Shown here piece after piece: positions 1 to 11,849 of a DNA stretch of 64,000 nucleotides; within the stretch, counting starts at the first letter, position 1, and every line of letters begins with the position of its first letter. The DNA is from Dryas octopetala (lineage: Eukaryota; Streptophyta; Magnoliopsida; Rosales; Rosaceae). The stretch covers positions 15,659,896 through 15,723,895 of the forward strand of contig OY992837.1 of assembly GCA_963921425.1 (NCBI GenBank). Reading direction: 5' to 3'. The translations under genes and the position numbers were made by a program. Below the pieces are notes generated by a model. The model was given only the letters and a program-made list of their open reading frames with translations, made no database searches and had not been told where the DNA came from.

Positions 1-850
1 TGAGAGAATGGAATATAAATAACATTTATAACATCCAAATCCCATTAAAAATTGACATGTATAATCTTGTTTGTTTATATCAGTTTCAGGAGGTTTTATA
101 CATCGAAAAAACTTGATTACGATTTCCAATCTTGTTTTGGATATCAGTTGGGCTGAAAAAACAAATGGCATTTGCTTTGTTCTTTTGACAATTCATCCAT
201 TGCGTTTGATCTGTTGAAATGATTTTAAACGATTCGACAGGGACTGCTCAGGATCCCAATTATAACAGCATTATTCAATGATTAAAAAACAGAAAAAGAT
301 TTTGGTTAATACATAAAGGGGCAGCAAAATACAAGCATGTGTATTGGCAAAATATGTATTGGCACTTTTGGGTACTTGATATTCAACAAATTTTACCCAA
401 CTCAAGAATGCCTAAACATTTTGATACAATATTGATTAAAAATGTAAAACACATGTAAATGTGTAATGTATATAGTTTTAGACTTTTAGTATAAGGTTTT
501 TAATTAAACTTGTTAATACTTAATACCTTAAAAAATTTGATCTAAAAAAAACCCCCTACAAAATTTAAAATTCAAAAAACTAAAACTGAAAATCACTAAA
601 ACAAAAAAATTAAAATACAAAATATTGAAATTGAAACCAAAAAAATTCCATCCTCGCCCAAAATATAAAATTAACCCACCCAAGTTGAAAAAAAAATGAA
701 CCTCTGGCGCGTCTCCAGACTTGTCAAATAGTGTAATTTTGAATTGCATGTCAAAACCTGATTGTTACACAGGAGCTTGTATTAGCACTCTGAGAATGCA
801 ATTGCCCTTTCGTGTATACACAGTTGCAGTGCGAAACGTTTTTTTGGCCC
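1..850. other. AT-rich intergenic flank
   Basis: No gene is visible. The stretch is AT-rich with A-runs. The one long open frame (minus, 528-749) is dominated by Phe/Asn/Leu from A/T runs and has no family resemblance. Confidence 0.6.
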
Positions 851-860
851 AGTGATGAAA

Positions 861-2985
861 TTACCATTTTCTTGAGATTTGGTTCAAGAAAATGGTAACT
901 TGGATTAAGAAAATGGTAACTTACAATTCATTGAGAAAAAGTTACCATTTCTTGAGAAAAAAAAATCAAGAAAATGGTAAGTTTGGTCACGCTGGGGCTG
1001 GATTACCACTTTTTTGAATGAAGTTACCATTTTCTTGATCAATTGATCAAGAAAGTGGTAACGTGTTTTGCTTCACTGATTCCGTTACCATTTTCTTGAT
1101 ATTTGGTTCAAGAAAATGGTAACTTCGATCAAGAATGTGGTAACTTACCATTTCTTAAGAAAATGTTACCATTTCTTGAAGAAAAAAAATCAAGAGAATT
1201 GTAACTTTGGTCAAGATTGGCCTTAGTTACCACATTCTTGAACTACGTTACCATTTTCTTGATCGAACGATCAAGAAAGTGGTAACATGTTTTGCTTGGC
1301 TGATTTGGTTACCATTTTCTTGATGTTTGGTTCAAGAAAATGGTAACTTGGATCAACAAAATGGTAACTTACCATTTCTTAACAAAAAGTTACCATTTCT
1401 TGAGAAAAAAAATCAAAAAAATGGTAGCTTTGGTCAAGCTTGGGCTTGGTTACCACTTTCTTGATCAAAGTTACCACTTTCTTGATCAAAGTTACCATTT
1501 TCTTGATCAAGAAAGTGGTAACGTTTTTAGCCCCACCGATTTGCTTACCAGTTTCTTGAGGATTAGTTCAAGAAAATGGTAACTTGGGTCAAGAAAATGG
1601 TAACTTACCATTTCTTGAGCTAAACTTACCATTTCTTGAGAAAAATAATCAATAAAATGGTAACTTTGGTCAAGATTTGGCTTGGTTACCACATTCTTGA
1701 CTGCGGTTACCATTTTCTTGATCGAATGATCAAGAAAGTGGTAACGTTTTTTTGCCCCACTGATTTGGTTACCATTTTCTTGAGGTTTGGTTCAAGAAAA
1801 TGGTAACCTCAATCAAGAAAATGGTAATTTACCATTTCTTGAGCTAAAGTTACCATTTCTGGAGGAAAAAAAACAAGAAAATGGTAAGTTTGGTCAAGAT
1901 TGGGCTTGGTTACCACATTCTTGAACCAAGTTACCATTTTCTTGATCGAATGATTAAGAAAGTAGTAACAACACTGATTTGGTTACCATTTTCTTGAGGA
2001 TAGGTTCAAGAAAATGGTAACTTGGATCAAGAAAATAGTAACTTACCATTTCTTGAGAAAAAGTTACCATTTCTTGAGAAAAAAAAACAAGAAAATGGTA
2101 ACTTTGGTCAAGGTTGGGATTGGTTACCACTTTCTTGATCCAAGTTACCATTTTCTTGATTGAATGATCAATAAAGTGGTAACGTTTTTTGCTTGGCTAA
2201 TTTGGTTACCATTTTCTTGAGGATTGGTTCAAGAAAATGGTAACTTTGATCAAGAAAATGGTAACTTACCATTTCTTGAGAAAAAGTTACCATTTCTTGA
2301 GAAATAAAATCAAGAAAAGGGTAACTTTGGTCAAGGTTGGGCTTGGTTACCACTTTTTTGATCGAAGTTACCATTTTCTTGATCAAATGATCAAGAAAGT
2401 GGTAATGTTTTTTGTTTGGCTGATTTGCTTACCATTTTCTTGAGGATTGGTTCAAGAAAATGGTAACTTGGATCAAGAAAATGGTAACTTACCATTTCTT
2501 GAGAAAAAGTTACTATTTCTTGAGGAAAAAATCAAGAAAATGGTAACTTTGGTCAAGATTGGGCTTGGTTACCACATTCTTGAACCAAGTTACCATTTTC
2601 TTGATCGAACGATCAAGAAAGTGGTAACGGTTTTTGCCCCACTGATTTGTTACCATTTTCTTGATGTTTGGTTCAAGAAAATGGTAACTTTGATCAAGAA
2701 AATGGTAACTTACTATTTCTTGAGAAAAAGTTACCATTTCTTGAGGAAAAAAATCAAAAAAATGGTAATTTTGGTCATGATTGGGCTTGGTTACCACATT
2801 CTTGAACCAAGTTACCATTTTCTTGATCGAATGATCAAAAAAGTGGTAACTTGGTTTGAGGCAAGGTTTTAGTTACCATTTTCTTGATGTTTGGTTCAAG
2901 AAAATGGTAATTTCGATCAAGAATATGGTAAGTTACCAAATCTTGATCAAGAGTTACCATTATCTTGAAGGATGCATCAAAAAAT
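861..2985. repeat. Satellite of ~224-bp units built from inverted 16-bp motifs
   Basis: About 9.5 tandem units. The anchor (GTTACCATTTTCTTGA, a short loop, then its reverse complement TCAAGAAAATGGTAAC) recurs at about 861, 1083, 1308, 1544, 1768, 1981, 2205, 2429, 2648 and 2872, spaced 213-236 bp and mostly 224. Inside each unit the same 16-mer, or a variant with TTACCACTTTCTTGA or TTACCATTTCTTGA, occurs roughly eight times, about half on each strand. Every unit can therefore form several hairpins, and units can pair with each other. The block has open frames on both strands (repeating YHFLDQ-like and KKMVT-like peptides) only because the motif lacks stops; I do not call them genes. It could be a true satellite, the arm of a foldback transposon, or a small-RNA-producing hairpin locus. 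The structure is certain and the role unknown. Confidence 0.93.
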
Positions 2986-4370
2986 TGGTAAAACTTGTTT
3001 ACCAGTTCAGCAGGTTATCAATTTTTTTTTTTTTTTTTTGGTGCAGGCATTGCATGCCTGCTGTCATGATAGAAGGTCCCTTAATCTAATTAGTAGAACC
3101 AGTCATATAATTGGTCCAAATACAAGAAATGAAAACCTCCTTTTCAATTAAGAGCTTAGATTCCAAATTAGAAGCATCCAGAATCTAACCACCTAAGCCT
3201 ATTCCCTATTTGAGAAAACAGATCTATCACATTCTCTTAAGACATACGAAAAGGAAAAAGTCCCATAAACTCTGAAACATACCTGCTAGTCTGATACAGT
3301 CATAACAAATGGCAAGTTCATCAAGAGCACTCAAAGCAACACCGCCCGCTGTAGTAATCAAAAGAAAAGACACTGCGTTACAACTTACAACCAAAGGATT
3401 TTCTCTTCCCTTCATCCATGATCTTTGTCGAACTGCAGTAAGCTATCTTATCAGTCACATATCATCAAGTTCAGGCTAATTGAAACGAGATGCATTCATA
3501 TTACATGGCCTCAGAACTACAAAACTACGAAATGGGTCTCAAATAAATATAAATTTTTGGATCCTTTATTTAAGTACCGCTGCAGTGAGCTCAACACAAA
3601 ACTGCATCATATAGTACCAGAGAATTGCCAAAAAAAATTAATGAACTTCGTTGAAAAAAGTCAAATATGGAAATTAGAATTGTAATAGAAGGTTTTGAAG
3701 AGACAAAATTGGACCCCGAAATCTGTGATGCTGCCGCGGAGCTCTTTTTTTTTTTTTTTTCAAATGCCGAGGAGCTCTTGAACAACGAAACAACCCTCTA
3801 AGCACCGACCGACTGGACCGTTTTCATCGTTTTAAAGTAAAGAACGTGGGCCCAAAACGTGTATGGAGCTGAGGCCCATGGCCCGTAGCGTGTTCGGAAT
3901 ATATTTTTGATGGATTAGATACAAGTTCATTTTCTTTTCTTTTTTGGGCCAGGAGATACAAGTTCCTTGTACTTAGTAAATTTCATTAGTATGCTTTTAT
4001 TTTTTTGGTTGACTTTTGGATGATGTACCATTATAGCAACGTTAAAATATGCTATCTAACCCCTTAAACTTTTAGTTGTATGTTGAGTTGATTCAAATCC
4101 TAACTTCTGTTAAATTTATTAACAAAAAGTTCAGAATTTGACAAACAAAACGACTGAATGTTAAATTACCTATACACTAAAACTGAACAAAGTCATTACT
4201 GTAGCTTATAAATAGTGTTCTTCCTTTTTTGCCCCCTTTTTTTTTTTTTTAAGTTGGTTGCCATTGTAATTAGTGGGTTATTTGGGCCTGTTTTGGTCAT
4301 TCACCGCCTCTTTTTTTTTGCTATTGCCTTTTCATTTTTTTAACGTTTTTGCCATCCTTTTGGTTTTGCC
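2986..4370. other. Intergenic DNA with poly-T tracts; no supported gene
   Basis: Contains T-runs at about 3010-3028, 3746-3761 and 4240-4252. A short exon-like frame on the minus strand (about 3290-3415) starts with an ATG and has a GTAAGT-like signal, but its phases do not join, so it is not called. No RNA gene or transposon end was recognised. Confidence 0.5.
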
Positions 4371-5312
4371 TAGGGCTGCCCTTTGGTTTATTTTTACCGA
4401 ACCGACCGATTACCGACCGAATTTTTTTGGTTTGGTATACCGATTTTCACAATTCGAAAATCGAAAATTCGAAACCGAAAATATCCGAAAAAAGTTTGTT
4501 TGGTTTTGGTAAAAATCGAAAAAAGTTGGTAAACCGACCGATTACCGAAAGAAATCGAATCGATTATTATCAAAAAAATCGAAATATATACCCAAAAAAC
4601 TGAAACAATTACCGAAATTTAGTTATATATGCTTATATAATACTATTATATTAGTGGTACAATAAATATTAAACTACTAATATCTTAAACAACTATTAAA
4701 AAATATAATTGTATAATGTTATCATATTAATATTATCAAAAGTGTGAGTTAAGATATAGAGTCATTCTCTAATAAAGTAAATGTTATTATTTTTAGAAAA
4801 ATAAAAATCTCATTTTTAGGTAAGTAATGCATATATATATACACTCATATTTATCGGTATATATACATACTAAATTAATAGGATATGTACTAATACATAT
4901 TATTAAACTAATTATACTAGTATATATTATTACTAGGGTAAAATGCTAGTACTATACTAAATTACCAATACTACTCGTGCAAATATATATTTATCAAACA
5001 TTATATTTTATGCATCATATTTGATTAAATTTTAATTTATATTGGTATATAATAATTAATATTATTATAATTAAACTGAAAATGAACCGAAGATATATCG
5101 AAGTAAACCAAAAATAAACCGAAGATACACCGAAAATATCTAATACCAAAATTATCGAAATCGAACCGAAAACTGAAATTTACCAAAAATTACTGAACTA
5201 AGAAATACCGAAACCAAAAAATATCAAAATTAAAAAATACCAAATTTTTTTATTTTGATTTGGTAAGCCGTAAGCGTAAGCCCCAATACCGATCCGAAGA
5301 TAGGCAACCTTA
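4371..5312. mobile_element. Non-autonomous hAT-like DNA transposon (942 bp)
   Basis: The ends are inverted: TAGGGCTGCC at the left and the complement of TAAGGTTGCC at the right (8 of 10 match). The 8-bp flanks GTTTTGCC and CTTTTGCT match at 6 positions, which fits an old 8-bp target duplication of the hAT type. Subterminal regions are full of short CCGAA/CCGA repeats in opposite orientation at the two ends, as in many plant hAT elements, while the centre is extremely AT-rich with (TA)n runs. There is no transposase. Superfamily assignment rests on target-duplication length and end composition only. Confidence 0.6.
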
Positions 5313-5435
5313 CTTTTGCTTTTGCGGTTTGCCTCACATAAATTTTTTTTTTTGATATGTTTGCCATCTTGAAATTGTGAGGGTTTGGTGTGCCCTTTTT
5401 GGTCATTCACCTTGACTTGGTATTGGCTGTGACTT

Positions 5436-5703
5436 GTGAGAACTCATTTCTATCCCGTTGCTTTCATCAGACCCTCTCTCTCTTTCCCCGTTCACTCTTT
5501 CTTTCTCTCTCTTCGAATCATTGCCGTCCGACGAGGGATTTCGGCGAGACCACCCACCTCGAGCTTGCTTCTTCCTCCTCTTGCTTTCGATGGTCACAAT
5601 CAACCCAGAAAGCAAGTGACGGCCGCGGATCGAGCCAGTCCGATCCGAGCCTCTCGCCAGCGTTGACTTCGATTTCGGCGGTGTCGCGACCTTCCACCAG
5701 CCT
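5436..5703 (+). other. GC-rich, pyrimidine-rich exon-like block (possible first exon/5' UTR)
   Basis: A CT-rich leader (5460-5515) is followed by GC-rich sequence that ends at a good splice donor (CCT then GTGAGT at 5704). This looks like the transcribed 5' end of a plant gene: pyrimidine-rich leader, GC rise, then AT-rich intron-like sequence. Small frames are open here in several phases, but none resembles a known protein. No coding exon was found in the next 3.5 kb, so the block may be the first exon of a non-coding transcript or the orphaned 5' end of a lost gene. Confidence 0.4.
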
Positions 5704-8100
5704 GTGAGTTTGTTTTTATGAATTTAGGATAGTTTAATTATTTTTGCTTACTGACATCCAGGAGCTAGCTTCCCAGCTTATTTTTATATATCTATTTGTA
5801 AATCAACTTTTGGCTTCAGCTAGATATTAAATACCTATACATAACACCATCTAAGTATCTAATCATTGGTTTCAACTATATATATTGATATAACCAAGAA
5901 GAAAATCAAGTAACCTCTGCTTATGTTCTTTATTTGCCTCCCCATGTAAACAGCTGCTAGCTACACCCTCAAATTTCAGGCAAAATGAATGGGATGCATC
6001 TAAGACTCAATTTGTTTATTTGTAAATATGCCTAATATTAAAGGAGACCATGCAAGAGACTAATAAAATTCGATTTATTTATTTAGACACTATCATAAAA
6101 TGATCATTTTCGTTCACTGACCTTATGAATTGACGATCTCAAATTTGTAATCTTCATCTCTCATCTTCATTTTAATTTTTTGGCGATTCTTCGTTATTTT
6201 CATATTTATGGTTTATTTACTCTAAACCCATGAGAGGCCATTGCAAAAGACACTAAACACAGCAGAGAAATTGGCAATAATTTGTTACAAAGGAATTTGA
6301 GAAATGGTGTACAACATGGTATTTTCTTAATGAGAGCTCTCCCAGTCAATCTCTTTTTTTCGGATCATTAAGTGTGTGTGTGTGAGTGCAGGAAGGAACT
6401 ATACTATGTTTTAAGGACTAATTTTTGCAATAGTCCTCTAATTATACTCTGTTTCTTATTTTTGTCTTTCAACTCTATTTTAAAATTATAGGCTCCTTAT
6501 ATTGTTTAATTTGTCTCATTTTGATTGATATGCGTTTAGTTATGCCTTTATGGTCCCTTTAGTCTGCAAATTTAGGTGTTTATTCTTTGTGGTCCCAATT
6601 GATGTAGCCACTCCATGTACGTCTGACATTGGGTGTTGTTTTCACCGATTTTGAATGGACTTTGACTTTGTTCATTTGTTGGATACTTTTGAAGTTGTTG
6701 TTGAGCATCCAAAGTAAGTTGTTTGTTGTATGTACTATGTACTCAAAGTGTGACATCTTTAAAGGAGGATGATACTGTTTCTGTTTAGAGATTTAAGACA
6801 ATGTTTCCCTTCCTTTTTAAAAATTTTTTTCTCTTTTGTAATACATTTTTCAACTACTTTACAACCCCATTTGTGATCGATAAAGAGTAGTAGACCAACT
6901 TCATCACTATGCTTTGTCAACAGCATTAAGTAGCCATTTGAAGGATCTACTTGGAGTTGCTTAATTTCTTGGCATATCCAGTGCGATCTGATTTACCACA
7001 ATCCAGAGCCTAAGGGAAAAATGATAAAAGCATGTAACTTTGACATTTTTAATTTAATTACTCCCCAATAAATAAATGACGTGTATATAGTTCAATGAAT
7101 AAATCTTTAAAATGCATAAATGATCATTTTCTGGTGATATCCTGTGAATGATCATAAAGCCACAAATAGTCCATATCTGATGTATCAAATGATCATGTAA
7201 TAGTCCATATCAGATATATCAAATGCTTTTCATAAATGATCGTTTTCATTTATGGATTACTTGCATTAATAAAGTCTCCTGTGTTAAGTTGCTTAAGTGA
7301 AGGTTAATTAGTGTAGACTGAATGAATGGTGTTTGAGATTTACAACTTAAGGTTAGTTTCAACATTAACAAGTCCGCAAAAACAGCTCTAATTAAGGTTG
7401 GTCCTAAACCCTTTATATTTGCTTTTTTATTTAATTAAGGTTGAAATCATGCAATTGGTTCTAACTTTGATGTTTATGCAATTAATTATTTGACTAGAAT
7501 ATGGTTTTGGTTTATGTTGATTCTCAGTTAGCCTTGGTTTGTGATGGTTCTTTTCTTAATGAACCGAAAAAAGAGATTGATAAATGCACTTAAAAGTGAG
7601 AACATGATATTTTCTTAATGAGAGCCAGTTTGCTGAGTCTAGGCTTTTTGGGTATCATATTGAAAAATACAAATCTCAACCATGTTCTTTTCTTAATGAT
7701 CTCAAAAAAGTGATTGATAAATGCAGTTTTTTTTTTGGCTGGCAGTGTTATTGGAGCAGTGGTAATTGTTGTGGAATGGCTGTGTTATGTTTTTTTCCCT
7801 CCACCTAATGCATGTGAATTTAAGTGTACTAATTTTTTTCCTTTACGTTGACAGAGATGGCAATCTTTGTAAGAGATTTTAAGTGTTCCAAATTTTGTCC
7901 CGGCTTGGATTTTCGAAGAAAAAAATTATTTACAACAGGGATTTAATTTTGTTAAGTTTTGTTTATTTCTTTTTCTCCCCAAATAGGTTTATAGAGTCAA
8001 TAAACATGTGAGGTACTTTTTTTAATTTAGTTTTCCTCTCTGATGCTTTGATATTTAATGTTTTCTTTCATTTCGTTTGCTTTTTATATCAATTTTGTTG

Positions 8101-8288
8101 TCCTTTGGTTATTGTTGTAATCAACTATTTTAGATTATATATTTATCCATTGCAATAACTAACTGTTACACTTTTAACAAAAAAATGCATGTTTCATAGG
8201 TACTATTGTTCTGCTTTTGCAACAGTGACCATTGAAGTCAAGCTGTTTAATTAAGGAATTCTGTTAAGCAAGAGGTCGATTTCTATTC
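8101..8288 (+). repeat. Direct duplication, copy 1
   Basis: Shares an ordered series of blocks with 8678-8862: a CTTTGGTTRTTGTTGT start, AACTGTT(A/G)CACTTTTAACAA, AATGCATGTTTC then TAGGTACT, TTTTGCAAC, and CTGTTAAGCAAGAGGTC. The copies are diverged with small indels, so this is an old local duplication. Confidence 0.75.
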
Positions 8289-8677
8289 AATACATTTTAA
8301 AGATCTACATGCACATTGGTCTTTGAAACAATTCAATGAATGACCCTTAGTATTGGTCGGTGTGTTATTTCACTCTAAGAAATTAACCTGTAATTGTGTA
8401 TTGACTGATCTTCTGTTAGCTCATGCATATATATGGTTGTATGAACTGGGTTCTCAACCTGCCTCCACTTCTAGCATTACCCTCCATGTAGCCTCTAGAT
8501 TAGTTTCTGAATGGTCCCTTTAAAACATGGTTTCTGTCTAATAAAACCTCTATGAGTTGTCCTGGGTTTTCATTATCAAAGTATAGAATACACATATTGA
8601 TATCCAACTTATCTCCGTGCAGTTCTCAGGCTACAGACCCAACTCATTAAAGCTTTTTGCAATCAGTGATTTTGTAT

Positions 8678-8862
8678 TTCTTTGGTTGTTGTTGTGGTCA
8701 ACTCTTTTGGTTTATATATTTGTCCATTGGAATAGCCAACTGTTGCACTTTTAACAAAAAAAATGCATGTTTCGTAGGTACTGTTGTTTTGGTTTTGCAA
8801 CGATCACTTTCAAGCTGTTTTGCCACTCTTGTGTACTGTTAAGCAAGAGGTCAGTTCTATTC
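8678..8862 (+). repeat. Direct duplication, copy 2
   Basis: Second copy of the block at 8101-8288, about 577 bp downstream in the same orientation. Both contain a TAG|GTACT word that could act as a splice acceptor or donor if the region is transcribed from the exon-like block at 5.4-5.7 kb. Confidence 0.75.
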
Positions 8863-9829
8863 CTAATAAAGTTTTTCTCAATTTGTGGATATAATTTGAA
8901 TATGCATATGTTCACCTTTTAAAATATTTTCCATCATTTTTGCAGCTACATTAATTAAGTTGTTGCTTGAGCTTAAATATTTTTTTCCCTGTAAGTTGAC
9001 CTTGGGCTGCATATCCAAAAAATGAGGTAGAATTCGAGGAGATTGGGGTCATGAATCCGCATTTTGTAACTGAAGATTATTTAAGAAACATTGATGTGTT
9101 TGTAAATATTTAGATTTTCATATATATGTAAAAATTCTTATATTTCAGTTTTATAGATATATGCACATTTTACAAGCTTTCCACACCCGCAGCAGCGTGC
9201 GGATACAATTACTAGTGAATTCTAAAAATGTATCTTGGGGGTGCTTGATGGTTCCCCACTCACCTAGTCTTCTTATTACCCACTGTTCTATTTTCTTTTT
9301 CTTTTTCTTTTTCTTTAGATATGGTTTTACACACTAATGCAATTTGCTCTATTTATTATAGAAAGAATTCACAACTGCACAAGTAGCATGTGTACCCTGC
9401 CACTTAAAAGATATGTTCTTGGTTAGGTTGCGGACAATTTGTCCCAAAAACAAGTGTGTATCAGGTTAGACATGTCTCAACTCTCAAAGTTGGAATCTTT
9501 CTTCCCCATATAATAACAAAAAAAGTGAGTGCATTGGTGGTTCACTCGACATCAAAGAATGTAGGCATTAGAAATTTAGCTTTCTTTGGGCCCCAAAAAA
9601 TAGCACCATGAGATGACGGATGACCTACTCAAATTATCTTAATATATATACACAAAAGTGACAAGTATACATAGAGTTACAACTCACAAGAAGGCTGCAC
9701 ATGAAACTCAACGATTTACTAACCGTGTATATGATATGAACACAACATCTGCAGAGGATGAAACAACAGTGATCCTTAAAGGTGGGTTCTGTTCTGTCAC
9801 TACTAAACTAGCAGAGCTACCATCTTTCG

Positions 9830-10283
9830 TCCCCCACCCAATTGTTCTTTTCCTTTGGTCCAGTGGGGCCTTCCCTGAAAGCTCAACTGGAAATTTATCA
9901 AAAATGTTCTCTACTGAATATAACCATCACAAGCAAAAGATTGATGATCTTATCCAGCTCAGTTCTTGAATTGTAGACGATTGTCGAACCCCACTCTCTC
10001 CAAGATACTCGGCTGCAACAATTTCATATTGGACGCTTGAATCAACAATTTCATTCCTAATTCCAATCCCAGAATGAGGGTAGCTCGCATGTCCATTTTT
10101 CGATGAGTAGATAGTAGTTCTATTCCCGTCTATGTACTCCAAATGATATGGAGCTACCCATTCACCACCACTGTGCTGCGAGAAGTATATACTGCAAAGC
10201 TCTCCTGTAAAGTTGCATATGCGGAGTGTGAAATGCTCCCAGTCACCCACATGTTGTCCGATCTTGCTAAGAGGGATATCCAT
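9830..10283 (-). pseudogene. Vps62-domain (DUF946) protein fragment, frameshifted
   Basis: The minus-strand frame from 10283 carries hallmark strings of the plant Vps62/DUF946 family: [37 protein letters not shown] and [10 protein letters not shown]. After residue ~95 the homology jumps frame (a [17 protein letters not shown] segment), and further on (about 9895-9830) it jumps again to an FDKFPVELSG...PTGPKEKNNW-like segment. At least two frameshifts therefore separate pieces of one ancestral exon. The usual N-terminal three-fifths of the family is absent on the right side. Function in the family is poorly known; the name comes from similarity to yeast Vps62. This copy cannot make a full protein. 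Confidence 0.85.
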
Positions 10284-10769
10284 AAGTCCAAATTTGGGAG
10301 TGGCTGGTCTATCGTGGCTTGAGAGTCTTTAAATGAAGTATTTTCATCACTTTTTTGAGTTTTATTAGACTAAATGCTTATTTTTTAAAAATAAAATCGC
10401 AACATGTTTGGCACACTAGAGCCGAACATGTTGTGAGTCTTTCGGCAATAAAGCACCGAACATAGTGTTGTCTGTTTAGCCATAGACTACCAAATACCTC
10501 TTAAAAATTTATAAAAAAAAGGTGTTTGGTGGTTACCAACCGAACATCCTTCTACCTGTTTGGTTGTGCGTTGCCGAACATCCTTCTACCCGATCGATTG
10601 TTTGCTGCTGAACATCCTTATACTTGTTCAGCTAACCAATGCCGAACAAAATCGAAAAAAAAAAATATTTCAAAACTCTCCCCTTTGCGTTCAAGTTCAA
10701 CATAAACAACTAGAATTCAAACTATTGCAGTCTAAAAAAAAATTTTTGATGTAGGGGCAATGGGTGGTG
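10284..10769. other. Intergenic, with repeated CCGAACA/TTCGG words
   Basis: The words CGAACAT, GCCGAACA and CCGAACATCC recur several times (10420-10660). Similar CCGAACA words lie in the junctions of the 1.6-kb tandem units (about 19820-19940 and 21490-21640), which suggests debris of a shared transposon family. No coding region. Confidence 0.45.
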
Positions 10770-11400
10770 GTAGGGATGGGTTCGATCCGATTATTGAACT
10801 GGAATCCCCAAACCAGAGTACCGAACCGGACCCCATTGGATGCCTCTTTTGGATACCAGTACCGGATTGTCAGTAAATCGGGACTCGGTTCGACCAGCTT
10901 ATCCGGTCGGCTCGAATTTGTATGGGCCCTAAGCCGAGACAGAGGGGCAAAGGCGAGAGAGAGTCTGAGAGAATAGATCAATGTCAGAGTAGTTGCGGCT
11001 TTGGAGGCTCAATTCAGCGGTTGTGGTGGTCTGATGAACAATCTGAAGCCACCAACATGTTCAAAATAATGAGAGGAAGCTTCCCCAGGTGGTTCAGAGT
11101 CACAACGTCGCCAAAAAATGAGTGGGCTCGCGAGGGGTGTCCATTAGACTCGGGGCTGGGCTTTCAATTTTGCTGGGTTACTGGGTTGATGGCTGCTACT
11201 GGGAGGAAGAGGAGGAGTAGACGGTTCTTTTGTCGTTGGTCTCGCCACTATTGGTCGTTGGATGGCGCCACACTCGCCGGTCAAAAGGGCGGCTGGGAGA
11301 GGGAGAGGGAGAGGAGAGAGAAATGTGACGTTTTTTTTTTCCTGAAATTAGGGTTTTTCGGGCTTTTGTTTGGGGTTTGGAGTTTTTAACTTTTAGGGTA
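10770..11400 (+). mobile_element. GC-rich transposon-like remnant sharing a segment with the 44-kb hAT element
   Basis: The block opens with TAGGGATGGGTTCGATCC and CCGAACCGG-like words typical of the subterminal DNA of some plant hAT elements. At 11031-11068 it carries a CCACCAACATGTTCAAAAT segment, preceded by GATGAACAATCTGAAG, which matches in order the repeated GATGAATAATCGGAG..CACCAACATGTTCAAAAT segment at 44318-44360 and 44477-44525. Both blocks then run into GC-rich and GA-rich sequence. Clear inverted ends were not found here. The long plus-strand frame (10922-11389) has a low-complexity Arg/Gly/Trp composition and is not called a gene. Confidence 0.5.
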
Positions 11401-11469
11401 TTTTGGGGTTTGGTTTAAGGTTTATTATTTATATATTTTTTTTAGTATATATACTTATAGAGTAGTGCT

Positions 11470-11849
11470 CTAAAACTAACCAATTAGTAAGTTAATACGA
11501 AGCTAACCATGTTTTTGGGCCTACCACATCACTAATCTCATAATCCGAATCATCAATTATTTAGGTCATACTTCAAAGATCATCATTGCAAAAAATCAAC
11601 TAATCGAAAATCATGTAGTCATCTAATTGAGATCAAATAAATAGACGATCAGTATTTTTTATAAAAATATAGAAATAGTTGTTATTATAATCAAATGGCT
11701 AAATGACTTCCGATTTTGAAGATTTTTTACATGAATGATTTTTGAAGCATGGCCTAAAAAATAAACGGTTTAAATTTTAAAATTACATTGTGCAGTGTGC
11801 CCAACAAGGTGGTTAGTTTTGTATTAACTTATTAACTAGTTAGTTTTAA
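11470..11849. mobile_element. Palindromic MITE (~380 bp)
   Basis: The left arm (from 11470, TAAAACTAACCAATTAGTAA) and the reverse complement of the right arm (ending 11849, TAAAACTAACTAGTTAATAA) agree over about 45 bp. Weaker pairing continues inward (TTTAGGTCATACTTCAAAGATCAT against its partner near 11725-11760). No coding capacity. Target duplication not resolved. Internal words resemble the MITE at 27590-27890. Confidence 0.75.

Larger units (their letters stand above)
5704..9829. other. Long AT-rich non-coding stretch
   Basis: About 4.1 kb without a convincing coding exon. It has intron-like composition (T-rich, many TTTGCAG/GTAAG-like words). The only structure seen is a diverged direct duplication (8101-8288 and 8678-8862) and a (TG)n run near 6371. 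A short frame at 9658-9969 on the plus strand overlaps the Vps62 fragment and is its antisense shadow. Confidence 0.5.

Noticed and set aside
528-749. Minus-strand 73-codon frame rich in Phe
   Set aside because: Low-complexity A/T-run translation with no family resemblance.
1340-3089. Many open frames on both strands with YHFLDQSYHFL- and KKMVT-type peptides (up to 141 codons)
   Set aside because: They are translations of the 224-bp inverted-motif satellite, open on both strands at once because the motif has no stop. There is no codon bias or start context.
3227-3415. Minus-strand exon-like frame (MKGRENPLV, GVALSALDELA)
   Set aside because: A start and intron-like signals are present, but phases do not join and no further exon or family was recognised.
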